The notes under the pieces: generated by a model
The model's input: only the letters and a program-made list of their open reading frames with translations
What the model was told of the DNA's origin: nothing
Databases searched by the model: none
From: Rhytidiadelphus loreus
Taxonomy: Eukaryota > Streptophyta > Bryopsida > Hypnales > Hylocomiaceae
Assembly (NCBI GenBank): GCA_947034895.1
Contig: OX344761.1
Span: 24,688,863-24,752,862, forward strand
DNA: 64,000 nucleotides
Direction: 5' to 3'
Part shown: piece by piece, positions 1-13,000 of the stretch
Position numbering within the stretch: the first letter of the stretch is position 1
How the letters are laid out: each line of letters opens with the position of its first letter
Position numbers and translations under genes: made by a program

Positions 1-32
1 GTAAGTCCCAAGTGATGAATTGGGAGCTCACA

Positions 33-723
33 ATAATTAGTATTCAATTCTTATGCAATCCCAATCAAGCATACCAATTTCACTTTCAAAAAAGTAGAAT
101 TCCATTTTGGGTGAATTTTTAATGTCAATTTTCATGGTTTTACATAATATTTATTGAAAAAATTGATGATGAATTTTTAAAATTTAATTGGATAGATATA
201 CAGGAAACATCCATATGCACATTTTTTATGTTAAAAAACAATCCATTAAGTAGCAAAAATATAATCTAGAAAGAGTTCAATGTGAGGTGTTGTATGGCTA
301 AACTTTGTAAAATAGATATCTTTATATTTTAACTAGATTTTGCTATTTAACCCTCACATTGTAACTAATTTTGTATATTTGAGCACAATGGTACAATTAC
401 CTTGCCAAAATCTAATTACAATAAAAAGATATTTATTTTTCTAAAATTAGGGCATTGTCACCTCTAACATTGAAATCTCTACAATGAAAATTATGAAACT
501 TTTTTCTCGAGACTTTTTTAAAGATACTTATTGAAGGAAAAATGTGCATGTGGATGTTTCCTACACAATTGAATTAAGAAAAAATCATCTCTAATGTTTT
601 ATAAAAAAATTATCATATAAAATCATATAAATTAAATTTTAAAAAATTCATCAAAAATGGAGTTCTGAAAATAAAATTTGGTATGCTTTATTGGGATTGT
701 ATAAGAATTGAATGTTAATTATG
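33..723. mobile_element. Long-TIR non-autonomous DNA element
   Basis: Two inverted arms of roughly 190-210 bp, about 33-240 and 535-723, bracket an AT-rich core. Reading the right arm on the other strand reproduces the left arm in order: the outer TAATTA with a TATTCAATTCTTAT-like block, then CAATCCCAATCAAGCATACC, and at the inner end AGGAAACATCC followed by TGCACATTTTT. The arms differ by substitutions and small indels, so the copy is not recent. There is no coding potential inside. The core has a smaller imperfect inverted repeat (caatgtgagg near 278 and ccctcacattg near 352). The superfamily cannot be assigned from this copy alone. Confidence 0.6.
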
Positions 724-746
724 CAAGACAAAAAATGCCAATTGTA

Positions 747-1602
747 TTAACCCCTTAAGGACCAAGGCCTTTTTTCTGCCAAAAACACTCAAAACTGCCA
801 TATCTATAGCAAGGAGTAAAAAAAATTGAAAATTGTTTGTTTTCATATCTAACCATAGGATCTTACACCTTACTAGTATGAGAGTGTGTGGAAAAAATTT
901 CAGAATTTTTGACCACTCAGATTGCAAGATATCTGCGTTTAAAGTGGAAAAAACAAGTTTTTCAGCACATTGTGGGATTAGATTTTTTGACTTTGAACAT
1001 TTTTAACTTAAAATTTTTGCTCTACAGAGTTTTGAGCTTTAAATCTTTATAGTGGAGAATTGAGTTAAGGGTCTAGGTTAAAAAAAAAGTTCAAAAAAGA
1101 AATTAATTATCGTTCTTAAAAAAATTGTTAAGAAGAAGTAGGTATGAGATAGAAAGAAAATATAAAATATTGAAAAAAATATTGAAAAATTGCATTCAGA
1201 AATGAATCCTACAAGTTATTTTTTTCAAGAAGATGCTATAACTGCCCAAAAAACAAGAATGTCCATAACTTTCTCATAATGTATCCAAATGAAATGAATC
1301 AAAGCTTTTCAGATAGACAAAAATATAATCTATGAGAAAAAATAAAATTCAAATTCAAATTCAAATTTTTGTCCATTTTTTGAAGGTTGCCCGAGCTGCC
1401 CACTCTCCCCTCATTTGAGCTTATTTGGTCATAACTATTGTTCTGGGGCACCGATTTTGAAAAAAATTATATTCCCACGAAGTTAATCAACTTTTCTACC
1501 TCCAAAAAAAATTCAAAATATTAGAAGAAAATTTCAGTCCGTAGGTACCTACCCGAAAAAGCATTTTGTCCCTCGAAGGAACAATGGTCCTTTAGGGATT
1601 AA
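747..1602 (+). mobile_element. TTAA-flanked MITE, subfamily A
   Basis: The element begins TTAA-CCCCTTAAGGACC and ends GGTCCTTTAGGGA-TTAA, so the ends are inverted repeats bounded by TTAA on both sides. The interior is AT-rich and non-coding. Just inside the left end is an ACACTCAAAACTGCC block that recurs in the copies at 27527-28457 and 61541-62478. Symmetrical TTAA flanks are the hallmark of TTAA-specific cut-and-paste transposons (piggyBac, Kolobok, Sola3). A TA-duplicating element with conserved neighbouring bases is the main alternative. Confidence 0.65.
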
Positions 1603-4414
1603 ATAGAAGAAAGACAAAATATGCTAATATAAAAAAAAATTGAATGGCATAGTAAGATTATTAGACATATTTAGATTGATTAAATTCCTAATTTTTTTTT
1701 TTGAAATAGAACAAAAAATTAGATAATTTTTCACATGTATTTGGTCAATTCAGTTTTTAATTTAAAAAAATATTTTATAGGTAATCAAAGCAAAAACTTT
1801 GGAATTCTTATTTATAGGGAACTATTTATGTCCATTTAGATTCTAATATAAGCTTTTTTTTTATACTTTACACAATTGCAATGCTAATTTAACAACAATT
1901 GTTAAGATTGTGGAATAATGAAAAAAACTTTTGCCACGTATAGATATCACATAGCATTGTTAACAAAGTAATCAAATTGTGATTATTAAGCCCAATTCTT
2001 AACCTTTCAATCCCAATTCTAAATTCAACTTGTCACAATACCAACCCTTTATAATTTTCACCACATTGAGATGCAACAGACACAATTGAACCCAAAAGAA
2101 AGGAAGATATACCTACATCCACTCCACGCAATTGAAACTAATGTAAGCAAAGTTTTGATGTCAACTTCTTCAATTTTCAAGCTTTCAATGCAAATCAATC
2201 AATTGATGAAATGACTAATGTACAATGATTAAGAGTACTGCATTTTTACATTGAGGTCACTTTGCATATATAATTAAGGGAAACAAATCTAAAAACATGT
2301 TTGATGGAAAAATAATACGCATCTTACCAATAGCATTATAGATATTATCCTTAAGTAATATATTTTGCAAAATTGAAGAAGGGAACAAATAAAGTCATTG
2401 TAGATCTCCTAGTTGGATCATTAATTTTGCAATTTTTGGGTTGAATTTTTGAATGTTTTATACTATTTTGACAATTTGTTGGTTAAGTTTTAGTCCAAGT
2501 AGGCCATTTGGGTGAGCTATTTTGATCCAAATTAGACTCTTTTTGATTGTTGAGCTATGTCTTTTGTTTGGTATCTAATGGGATAAAGGAAGAATGCAAT
2601 CAAGTTAATTGCCAAATTGGATTAGGTTAAGTATTTATGTAGTTGGATGAGTCAAGAAGGGGTAATAGGTGGAATTATTATCCTTATCGGAAGTATGTCA
2701 ATTTTGTCAATATTGGTAAGATGAATGTTAGTAATCAAGTTTGTCTTCCAATTTGGATAGTTGTTGATAGCTAGTCATCTTTCTCAATTTTGTAACTGCC
2801 AAGTTGGTTGCTTGGTGTGTATGTGTGTGGAGTAAATGTACCTGCATAATCATGAAGGTTGTTTAAGTGTGATTGAGTGAAGAGTTTGTGGATGTTTGCT
2901 AGTTGAGAGAAAATGGAAATTGAAGATTATGAGTAGTAGTAAGGTGTGATCAAATCAGAGAATGTTTGGAAAAGTGAAGTGTAGATTGAAGGAGATTAAT
3001 TTGTGTATGTGAATGAGGAAGAGGAGGAGACTTAATTGAGATGTTATGTCTGTGATGACGATAGAAATGTGGGATAGATAAAAATTGATGAAGTATTAGT
3101 GTTGTATGACAAATCTATAAGATTTAATGGTGATATATTCACCAAACTGGAAGTAATAAAAAGATATCATTGGAATGAATGTATGGCCTTATGTGATGCA
3201 ATTGAATGTAATGTATATCTTGAGCAATTGAGTTGGAAAATAAATTCCTAATTGGAACTAGGAACCAAATATCAATTCTTAATTTAAATGAAATTCCCAT
3301 TGACAAGCCTCCCTTGGAACGAACTTATTATATTAAAAGGATAATTTCCGAATAGGTCATTATTTTTTTTCAACAATCATCGAGCTTGTTGATAGGAGAT
3401 TGTGGAATTAGTAGTGGTGGTGGTTGAAATATGGATATTCAGTATTTTGACCTTTACACATACTAGAAATACAAGTCAAAGATAAGAAATAAGATAAGAA
3501 ATGCAAGTTACCAACTTATAAAATAGTTAAACTCCATTGAAAGTAGAAGAAAACTACAAAGAATATTAATCTTCTTGTCATTAATCTATGAGAAGTTTTG
3601 AATTGTCATCCCTCAAAATATTAGTAGTATTTATTTAGATGAATAAAAACTTTTTTGTCAACCAAATCATTGATTCTTAAGCATCATATTGACAAATTTG
3701 ACTCAATATAGCTTTTTTATCCAATAATGCAACGTAACATCAATGGATTACGGCCAACGCACACAATAAGTAGGAAATGAAAATTCAATGTGCAATGGAA
3801 AGTTCTTATTGTGGAAGTAGTTTTATTCCTAAATGATTAAATTCAAGAAAGTATAATCACTTTAAGAAAATCACCGTAAAAAATTGTAAGTCTTGTACAA
3901 TATCTACATCGTTGATTCATAAAGTACATTTTTTCTTCTATCCAATGACATATTGACACATGATAAAATTTTATCATGAATGGTCTTCACTCTTCAATGA
4001 ATAATGATTAGATGATGTACATATTTTGAAATATTTATCACCTCTAATGATGGTCAAATTTAAATTACAGTGTACATGTAATCATTACTTTTCAAACGAA
4101 GAAAAGTTCTTTTAGATAAGGAATCAACACTAAAGTCTAATTTTTGATAACACAAGATGTAAGCAATTAGAACATGAGAGCCTAAAAGAGCCTAGTGATA
4201 ATTTTTGAGACACCCACAAACAATATTTTGAAATTTGTGATAACTTATTCAAACAATTTGCAAATGATACATGCTAAAGTATGTCGCAATCTTCTTTCAA
4301 GTATTTTTATTTACTATTGGTGTTAATTACGTACTTTTCATAATTCCTAAGTATGCAATCATCATTGGATGGAAAATTAATGTTGTCCCATGACTCCCAT
4401 CATACTTCTTCTAA
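1603..4414. other. AT-rich stretch with no gene seen
   Basis: No ORF of credible length, no exon-like GC rise and no RNA gene was recognised here. The stretch is AT-rich single-copy-looking DNA with long T and A runs. Part of 2400-3250 is G/T-rich on this strand, with no clear repeat unit. Confidence 0.5.
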
Positions 4415-5381
4415 TTAACCCTTTAAGTTCCTTAACTTTGTTTTCACCAGATACACTTCAAAACTGACATTTCTAATACAAGTACCAAATTTTAGAAAAT
4501 AAATAAATTTGGACACATGTAACCGTCAATGGGATCTTTTAGTAATGTAGTTTCAAAAGATGTAGAAAAAATTTCAAAAATTTCCACCATGTAGATTGCA
4601 AGATATTAGCATTTGAAGTGACAAAAATCGAGTAGTTGCACTTTACAAGGTCACATTTGTATGAAAAAATGTCCAAAATGGTGGTTAAATATTGGATTCA
4701 TTCCTCAAGTTAAGTTGGATACATGCATGAAAATTTTAGATCATTTGGAATTGTACAATATATAGGAAAAAAATAGTAAGTAGAAAAAAGTAGAGAATGA
4801 TTAAAAATACTAAATTGTTAACAATTTATTTATAGAATTGAATAATGCCAATCCCAATGGTTGTAATTTGTAAAAACAATCTACATCTTATGATGTTTTT
4901 TTTTTTAAATATTGAAAATTGAGTTAAATAAAGGACTTCAAAGTTTGTTTTAGAATGGACAATCCATAATTGCCCACAAACTAAAACTCATGACTTTCAT
5001 TTGATTAATCAAAATGGAATGATTCAAAGTTTTTTACATATCTAATAATCTAGAAAATCAATTCCAATTTTTTTTTCAATTTTCAAGAAAAGTTATGACA
5101 ATGAAACTTTTGTAGCTACAGAAGGATATGTGATCTATTTGTTTCTGAAAAAAATGATTTTTTCTAATTTGCCCAGACTACTCGGGTAGTGAAAAAAATT
5201 ACATATCATACAATAACTTTTTAACCATGTAGTCAAAAGTTATGAAAATTGTTGGGCCTTAAAGTTACTCCTTGGGCACATCTTGTGTGAAAATTTCAAA
5301 GAAAAAAAAATCTCCATTCGTAGTGAGTTGCCCAAATTTTCTATGTTGCCCCAAAACATTGCTTGGTCCTTTAGGGGTTAA
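4415..5381 (+). mobile_element. TTAA-flanked MITE, subfamily B
   Basis: The left end reads TTAA-CCCTTTAAG and the right end GGTCCTTTAGGGG-TTAA. The interior is closely related to the copies at 6492-7699 (opposite orientation) and 32319-33231 (same orientation). Shared blocks include GTAGATTGCAAGATATTA near the left end and GCCTTAAAGTTACTCCTT near the right end. There is no coding capacity. Confidence 0.65.
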
Positions 5382-6491
5382 TATTCAACAAGAAAGTATT
5401 AAGAAAAGCCTTGTAATGTATGGAAAGAAGAAAAAATGGTCTACATGATTCAATGATAATGGATATATTCAAGGACTTTCAATTATTTATTATAAATTTC
5501 AAGTGTAAACTTATTATTTTTAGGTCAAACACTTATTTTATAGTAGGTTCACCCAATTCCAAGTATGTTTTCTAAAACAAGTTCTAAACAATTTAGAGGA
5601 TACATAGATGCTTGTTCTTGTGCTTGTTGCACAAAATTCAAACCGTGATTGTAAGAATTGAAGCTTGGTTTAAAAAAATCTACCAATTCAAGTTTGTCCC
5701 CTTCTAACTTTTGCATATTGTATTCAAGTATTGCATTGGATTTCATTGCAATTTGTCTTCATATGATTAAAAAATGAAATCTCCTTTGGACACAATTTTT
5801 GTTGTCAAACAAATTTGTCCAATTTTTCCTTCGAAATGCTCCAAAGTATATATTTTGGATAGTAAAGACAATACTTCTAGGCATTGTTTTGTCCAAATAG
5901 CTTCTCATTTACTCAAAATATTGCTTGAATTTTCAAAAGATAACCTTTCTTTTAGGTCAATTTTATAGAATTCAGGTAAACAATATATTCTTGAAAAGCA
6001 ATAATGGAAAAAGTACAAAAATTCAAAATAGATTCAAACATTAAAAGGTTGACATGATCCTACCTTAGGATTTAAGGTCAAAATATCAAGGGATGGAAGT
6101 TTTATCACTTTTAGTATCCATTGTGAATCCAACATCAAAATTCATGACTAATTCCTCAAAGGTCCAAAAAATATGAAATGAGTTGTGTTAGAAGGCAATT
6201 CCATTATTTTTCAAGGAAAATAGACTGAAAAATATTTTTAAAAGTCAAGCTCCCCCTAACCCTAACAAAAATGCCAATGAAGGCATTGGTGTCCAAGTGA
6301 CAATAGACTTTGTCAATAGTGAATGAATTTGTTACAATGGTCAAAATGACATGCTCCTATGACAAGCTTAGAACATTTCACAAGGAGCTCAAACCACCCA
6401 ACCAAAAAGAGAGATCTATCTCCAAAGAGAATCTCCTCATCTCCAAGCTTGGTTGTATATAATAGAGACTATCAATAAAGACTATTAGTCT
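5382..6491. other. AT-rich stretch with no gene seen
   Basis: Two open frames of about 60 codons occur, at 5549-5746 (-) and 5774-5968 (+). They are AT-rich, match no family I recognise and lie between transposon copies, so I treat them as chance. No other feature was seen. Confidence 0.5.
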
Positions 6492-7699
6492 TTAACCCCT
6501 AAAGGACCAAACACCATTTTTTGGCAACATAGTGATTTTGGACAGCTCACTACAGACGAAATTTTTATTTTTTTCTTTAAAAATTTCACACAAAAGAATG
6601 TGTGCCTGAGGAGTAGCTTTAAGGCACAACAATTTTTATAACTTTTAACTACATGGTTAAAAAGTTATTACATGATATGTAATACTCAGTAGTCGGCAGG
6701 CAGCCTGGGCAACCCAAAAAACTTCTTTAAAAATCACTTTAAAAAATAAAAATAAAAATAAAAATTGTTTTTTAGATTTATATATACATGGAAAGCTTTG
6801 AATCGTTTCATTTTGATTTACGAGATGAAAGTTATGAGGTGTTCTAGTTTGCGAGTAGTTATGGATTCTCTACTCAAAAATAAAGTTTGGAGTCCTTTAT
6901 TTAACTCAATTTTTTATGTTTTTTGAAAAAAATAAAAATGTTTGATGTAGATTGTTTATTACTACATTACCACTGTTGGAATTGGAATTTTTCAATTTTA
7001 TAATTAAATTCTTAACAATTTAGTGTTTTGAATCACTTTGTACTTCTTTCTACTTACTAATTTTTTCCTATATGTTGTGCAATTCCAAATTATCTAAATT
7101 TTTTCAAGGATGTAGCCAACTTGATTTGAGGAATGAATCCAAGATTAACCACCATTTTGGACAGTTTTTTCATATAAATGTGACCTTGTGAAGTGCAGCT
7201 CCTTGTATTTTCATAGGGCCCAAAACATTAGGGGAGATTTATGTTTTTTAAGAGACTATGAGTTCCTAGATTGCGGGAACTGCGGGAACGCTGTGGGAAT
7301 GCTGATCTGACGTGGCCAGGAGATGGTCACATTAGATATAATTCTTTAATATTTTTCAATTTTTTTAAAAATTAAAATTAAAATTATTATTATTATTTTT
7401 TAATATTTTTAATATTTTGTTATATTTTGATTGTACAAGACTGGTTCCCAACAATGGAAACAACTCTGAAATAGTCTTCCAAGTAGCTCCTAATGAAGGA
7501 TTTTTGTCACTTCAAACGTTGATATCTTGCAATCTACACGGTGGAAAATTTTGAAATTTTTTCTACATCTTTTCTAACTATTTTACTACAAGATCCTACG
7601 GTTTACATGTATCCAAAACTATTTTCCATCTAAAATTTGGTGCTTGTATCATAAATGGTAGTTTTGGTCAAAACATAGTCTCTCACCTTTAGGGGTTAA
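6492..7699 (-). mobile_element. TTAA-flanked MITE, subfamily B, with nested insertion
   Basis: The left end reads TTAA-CCCCTAAAGGACC and the right end CTTTAGGGG-TTAA. The body is the reverse complement of the 4415-5381 copy: the GGCACAAC/ACTACATGG block near 6627 and the GTGGAAAATTTTGAAATTTT block near 7540 both have counterparts there. It is about 240 bp longer because a second type of MITE sits inside at about 7225-7494. It is non-coding. Confidence 0.65.
7225..7494. mobile_element. GGGAAC-type MITE nested in a TTAA element
   Basis: The insertion runs from ACATTAGGGGAGATTTA to CTCCTAATG. Inside the left end are GGGAAC repeats (GCGGGAACTGCGGGAACG) and a GACGTGGCCAGGAGATGGTCAC segment; near the right end is TGGTTCCCAACAATGG. 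The same architecture recurs at 33232-33513 and 40496-40806. It is non-coding and its superfamily is undetermined. Confidence 0.5.
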
Positions 7700-8683
7700 G
7701 ATAGACTAAGACTTCTTTTCTACCTTTAGCTTTCTATTCTTGGTTCTATCTAGAACCATCTACTAAAATAAAACTCCTAGTTATACTTCTCCAATTCATC
7801 TCATATTCAAATCTCAATCTTCTTCTTGGAGTTATCTAACTCCAAGATCCAAGGCATTTGTGTTTCACTTGAGTACACTTGTCATCCAAATGGAGTTGTC
7901 TAACTGCACTGCATAAATCCATCGTTTGCATATATCTATCTTCCAATACTCTAGTGCCTTTGTCATTCAATTGGAATTGTCTAATTTCAGTGCACAAATC
8001 TACCATCTCCAAGCAATCGACGTTTGTCCACTATGTACTGCACATTTCATCATAGATTAGTTCATCCATCAAAGGTCATGATACAATCATTATAAATTCT
8101 TTCATCTATCAATACATTCATCCATCAAAGGTAGTGACAAGAGTCATGACAACAATACACTTTGTGAATTGTGAATGAAATGGCAACAATAGTCTATAAT
8201 GAGAGGCCACTATGATAGGCTACCACGACAATATACATAGCCCACGCGATAGTACACTTTTTTGAATTGCTGATGAAATAGTGCTAGGATAGTCAAGATG
8301 ACAAGCTACCACAACAGGCCATGTGATAGTACCCACGGCCCATAATCATGACAATACACTTAAAGTGCTAATCAATTGGCAAGTCGTCATTTTATAGACT
8401 TCCTATCTTAACCACTAAAAAAACTGACATGACTATGCGAATTATGAATGAATTGAAGAGCTTACTATCATAGCTAAGTGACACATGTGAAGTACATCCA
8501 ACTATACGTTGAAAATGCAATTTTCATTTATTCTTCAATGACGTGACTAGCATGGTGCCTTGATGCTTTCATGAATAGTTTGTGGGAAGGTTTTGAATGA
8601 GTTCATGAAGGCAAATGAAGAAAATAAAAACTTGCTAAAAATGAAGATCTGATGTCTAGATTCTACTCATGCCCTAATTTATT
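7700..8683. other. Gene-free stretch
   Basis: No gene or clear repeat family was recognised. Several loosely repeated short phrases occur (CATCCATCAAAGGT near 8067 and 8112; ACTGCA and CACAAATC phrases near 7900-8000). Composition rises sharply in GC just after this stretch. Confidence 0.4.
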
Positions 8684-10075
8684 TTGAAAAAAAAGCCTCA
8701 AAATCTACGTTCCATTGATGGACTCGTAGGGGGTAAATGGAAGCCTTTCATCCTCCCCGTGGTCTTCTTCGTTCGTTCCTCTCTTCCGGCTGTCCACTTG
8801 TCCCGCGGACTGTTCGTTCTCCCCGTCGCTCTCCCGCCTCGCAAAATCCCTGACAGGCAACCAATTTTTGGTTGCTCCAATAAGTTTGTAACAATGGCGA
8901 CAACAACAAGCTCTTGTCGTCAACCTCTAATAGCCTTCATTGCAATTCTCCAATCCTCTCCGTTTTTCCCGCCGCCGAATCGTCTACAGTAGAATCGGTC
9001 CCGCCTCTGGAATCTATAAAAGACAGAGCGTCAAGTGCGGGGCTTCCCCTGGCACACAATGCGGTTTCAGCATTTCTTTTATTTCCTCCTCACACCACAC
9101 GTTTCGTCATGTTTCCATCTGCAGTGGTGAGTTATGGTGTAGTGGTGAACGAGGATTTCGGTGATAGCTCGAATTTCAGAGTTAGGGTTACTGAGTGAAG
9201 CGAGAACTTGGCATAGAGTGCCTCTCTGGATGTCCGCAGCTGACAGAGATAATTGTCCCGAGAAAATAGCGTTCCAGTTGTTATCCGGGTTGAGTTGGCA
9301 GAGACGAGTGACGAGTTTGTGTGAATTGAGTGTCGACTGTTGGAGATGAGAACCTGGAAGGCGCCTCGTGGTGAAGGTTGTTGCGAGAGTTGAGGTTGTT
9401 GTTGGATTTGTTCGAGTTTGGAATTGTCAGTTTTTTTTTTCCTGGTCGCGGTTTCTTGATTTCTTTTCCTGACGTCGTGCCGCCTGCTCTGGAATTGCTG
9501 TTTTCTTGTTCGAGAGAATTGGAGAAATGGAGAATTGGAATAGTAGTAGCATTGTGATAGCGAGACTGCTGCATTACAGTGTCTCCGAGTGTCTTTCTAT
9601 TTTCAGGAGCTAGCTTTTTAGAGGAATCCTATTTCTCCGGGAGCTTGAGAAAAAAATTTCTAGAGGAGAATGCGATGCCTGGTCTTGGAGTCTGCATGAG
9701 TTGACGTGGAAGAAGGTAAAGGTGTCTGCATTTACTGCAGCTGCGATTTTCGGTTGTTAGGTTTTTTCCTGATGGTGGTTCTTTTACTTATTCCCTTACG
9801 TCGTGCCGCCTGCTCAGGATTAACTTTTCTTTCTTTTGGTAGATATATTCGAGAATGGGATAATTGGAAACTTTGCTTAGTAGGTAGCGTTGTGACAAAT
9901 GAGACTGCTGCAATAAAGTATGGGAATCCGTTACGAGAGTGCTGCGTTTTTTGCAGTAGCTAGCTTTAGAAAATAATTCCAGGTTTCTTCAGGTGCGAGG
10001 AGATACCAGAGGGAGGGAGGGAGGCCGAATGCAAAGGATCTGAAGTGGCGTTTGATAGCTTTTTAAAAATTCGTC
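8684..10075 (+). promoter_or_regulatory. GC-rich promoter and 5' leader region of the MORC gene
   Basis: This 1.4 kb is clearly richer in GC than the flanks and ends at the MORC start codon. Several short overlapping frames exist on both strands, the longest 102 codons, but none resembles a known family and none has homologous-looking domains. It most likely holds the promoter and an untranslated leader. Splice-like signals (AAG|GTAAAGG near 9715 and TTTCTTCAG near 9992) would allow a 5' UTR intron. An imperfect duplication (about 9445-9600 and 9770-9965) lies within it. Confidence 0.45.
9445..9965 (+). repeat. Imperfect duplication upstream of MORC
   Basis: Two segments about 330 bp apart share an ordered series of blocks. 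ACGTCGTGCCGCCTGCTC occurs at about 9470 and 9798. TTCGAGAGAATTGGAG near 9509 matches TTCGAGAATGGGATAATTGG near 9848. GTAGCATTGTGA...GAGACTGCTGCA near 9545 matches GTAGCGTTGTGA...GAGACTGCTGCA near 9884. The copies have diverged by indels, so this is an old direct duplication in the promoter or leader. Confidence 0.65.
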
Positions 10076-13000
10076 ATGTTTCGAGAACCTCACGCGGCGC
10101 TGGCCATGACTGCCACGCCCAGACCAGCATATTGGAAAGGAGCAATGTATTCTAATGGAAAGATTATCAATTGCGTGGAATGCCTGGATCCGCCTATTTC
10201 ACTGTAAGTGCATGTTTTGCTCTACTCCATTTTGTGGAGTTCTTTTGTGAGAGTTTTAGGGTTTTGTACTTATTATCGTAGTGCAACCAATTTTGCAGGC
10301 CAGAAGAGCTGCTACTGGAGAAGTCGTTTAAAGAGTATCTGCTTTTCGACTCCACGGGTATGAATAGGTTTATATTCAAGCCGCTGGGAAACACTACCAG
10401 GTTCGTTCATAAGTGGAAGGAGTTTATTTCGTATATACTTGATCAAGCGAAGGTGGCAGTGATCAAGTTGGATGAGTGGGAGCTTTTTATCCCACCTCCA
10501 ACTTGTACTCCTTCGGCGACTACTCCTATCAATGTTTATTACCGGCCGAAACCGGCAGCTCGAGCCGCATGGAACCACAGCTCTGCCAATGTCCCTCGTT
10601 CTATTGGATATCCATCTCAATCTCAAGGTGAGCATCTATCTCTGTCCAAGTGCTATTTCTTTTGTGATTAGGTTCTTAGTCTTTATCCCTAAACCTCTTG
10701 GGGAGTTCGTTTCCACAAATTTGGCATAATGTTCTTGAGGATCTGCCTGAACACCTTTGGAATCTATGAAAAGAGAAGGATGCACGCTGTTATGGGTGCA
10801 ATTGGGTCCAGAACATTAAGTTTATGGTTGATACCCTGCTGAACTGAAGTGTCCTGCCACAAGCATGTGATTGTTGTAATGAAGCATCGTGAACTAAATT
10901 AAGAGGGTGCTTTGTCTTCTGAGGAACGCATGTGGAGTGATATTGCTCTGATTCAGGCCCTCAAGTGAGAGTCGAAAGCATTCCTCGTTCTGGAACCCAT
11001 GTGCACCCAAGCCACCTGGAAACGCTGGAGCAGATGCATGCCGCTTGGGTATTTGGAGCAGTTGCAGAGCTCATTGATAATTCTCGTGATGCTAAGGCGA
11101 CACGGTAGGGTTTGAGTAATGTGTTCTCTGTATTTCTTTACCTCTTATTCTCCTGTTTTCATAGTCGTCCCCTTTTGTGATTTCTCAGCATCAATATTCC
11201 TGCCTGTGACTTCCTTGCCTTCACTTTTGACATTTTGGTAAATGTTCACTGGGTTTGGATCGGCTGGCTGTGGTTTTGCAGTATTGATATATTGATTGAG
11301 GAAATGATGTTAGAAGGAAATGGAACTATCCCTGTACTTCAGGTACTTGACAATGGGCGTGGTATGGATCATGCCGAAATTGTTAAAATGTTGTCATTTG
11401 GTCACAAAAGACCGGAGGAGTGTGATGCAGAACAGATTGGGCACTTTGGAGTTGGGTTTAAGGTATGCAATTGAATAAACCTACATTTGATTTATTAAAT
11501 GCAAGCCACTACTTGAATATTCAGGATTTGGTTGTGTTGTTGGTTATCAGTTTGTGTGTGTGAAAGAACAACCTTTTTGAAGCCCATATTATTGAGTAGG
11601 GGCAGATTAATCCCCGTACTACTTCATTTTAGGCGTGCTGTTGATTTATTCTTCACGTGCATTGACGTCCTTGAAAATGCTCGGAGCTTTGAATCGCTTT
11701 TTGGGTTTTGGCCCTGATTGCTTTTGCAATGTGCAGACCGGTGCAATGAGAATTGGCAAAGATGCTATCATTTTTACGCAAACTAAAGACACGTGTTCTA
11801 TGGGTTTTCTTTCGAAATCTTTCAATTCTAGTCTTGAGGTTCGTTCTTTGTTGAATGTCTCATGTTTTACTTGATTCTTGCGCTGTTTCTTTCAGTATGA
11901 AATGTTTCATGCTCTTAATGATCAGTTTGTGCACACTCTAGCAATCAATTCTCGTGTTTCTTTTTCCCATTCAGGAACTAGAAGTCCCAATCATAACCTA
12001 CAAGAGGTTTGCAAGCGGGCAAATGGCTCTGGATGAGAGTGTGTGTACCAAATCAGACGAAGAAAAATGCAAGACAGCAACAGGAAAGTATTCGCCTTTT
12101 AAGAACGACTTGAGTATTGGAGCTCAGTTTGCTAAAATTGAGAGCACAGGTACTCGCATTTTTGTGTACAATTTGGAGCAATGGGACGGCAAGTGCATCT
12201 TTGAATGGACAACGAACGAAGCTCTTGAGGTTGAAGCCCAAGTTGGGAAAAAGACACAGGCTGATATATCTATACGTTCACATCGCGTTCGAGTTCGAGC
12301 TGGGCAGACCAGTAAGCAGGTACGAGGCTCTTTACCTTTTCTCTATTTTGACAACTATATCTTAAGCTATGTTTTAAATCATTCGTGGTTGCATGGGCTC
12401 TACTGTGGCCATCAAGCTGAAGGAGGCCAAATTTTTCTTCTATATTTGAATGAAATCTTGTATATAAGCATGTCATTGGTCATTGGTCATTGTATAGGAT
12501 GACGGAGTGCATGCAAATTAATCATGCCTCTATGCATACATGTAGTGGTTCGCTGAAATGAGAAATTGGCAAATGATTGTTTTTTGTTCCAGGTTCCACT
12601 TGACTACTCATTGAGGTCATACACCGAGGTCTTATTTTTGGTTCCCAGCGTGAAGATCTTCTTGCAAGGGACTCCGGTATGAATTTAACGATCATTCACT
12701 GAATTTGATGACAGTTGCAAGCTATACATTTGCACTTTGATGACAGTTGCACTCTACTTTGTACCACCAAGAGTAGTACTTCTGTAAATATGAACTCCTG
12801 GATAGGTCATGTTGCGTTCTAAATATTTTGATGATATTTTAGGTGGTTTCAAGAAATTTGGCCAAGAACTTGCAGAACATGCAGAAGTTCGAGTATGAAT
12901 TTGTTCATGAAAAGGATCCGAAGAAGAATAAGATGATTCCTCTAACCCTTGGGAAACGACAAGCGGAATACAACCGTGGGAACTGCGGGATCTTTCTTTA

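Noticed and set aside
747..1602. TTAA-flanked elements as PIF/Harbinger MITEs with TTA or TAA duplications
   Set aside because: A 3-bp duplication would make the inverted ends unequal by one base, whereas a 4-bp TTAA gives symmetrical ends in every copy. A TA duplication remains possible and is kept as the alternative.
8684..9198. Overlapping 60-102-codon frames on both strands upstream of MORC, as possible genes
   Set aside because: The frames overlap in several phases, have low-complexity Ser/Pro/Arg content and no domain. GC-rich leader DNA gives such frames by chance.
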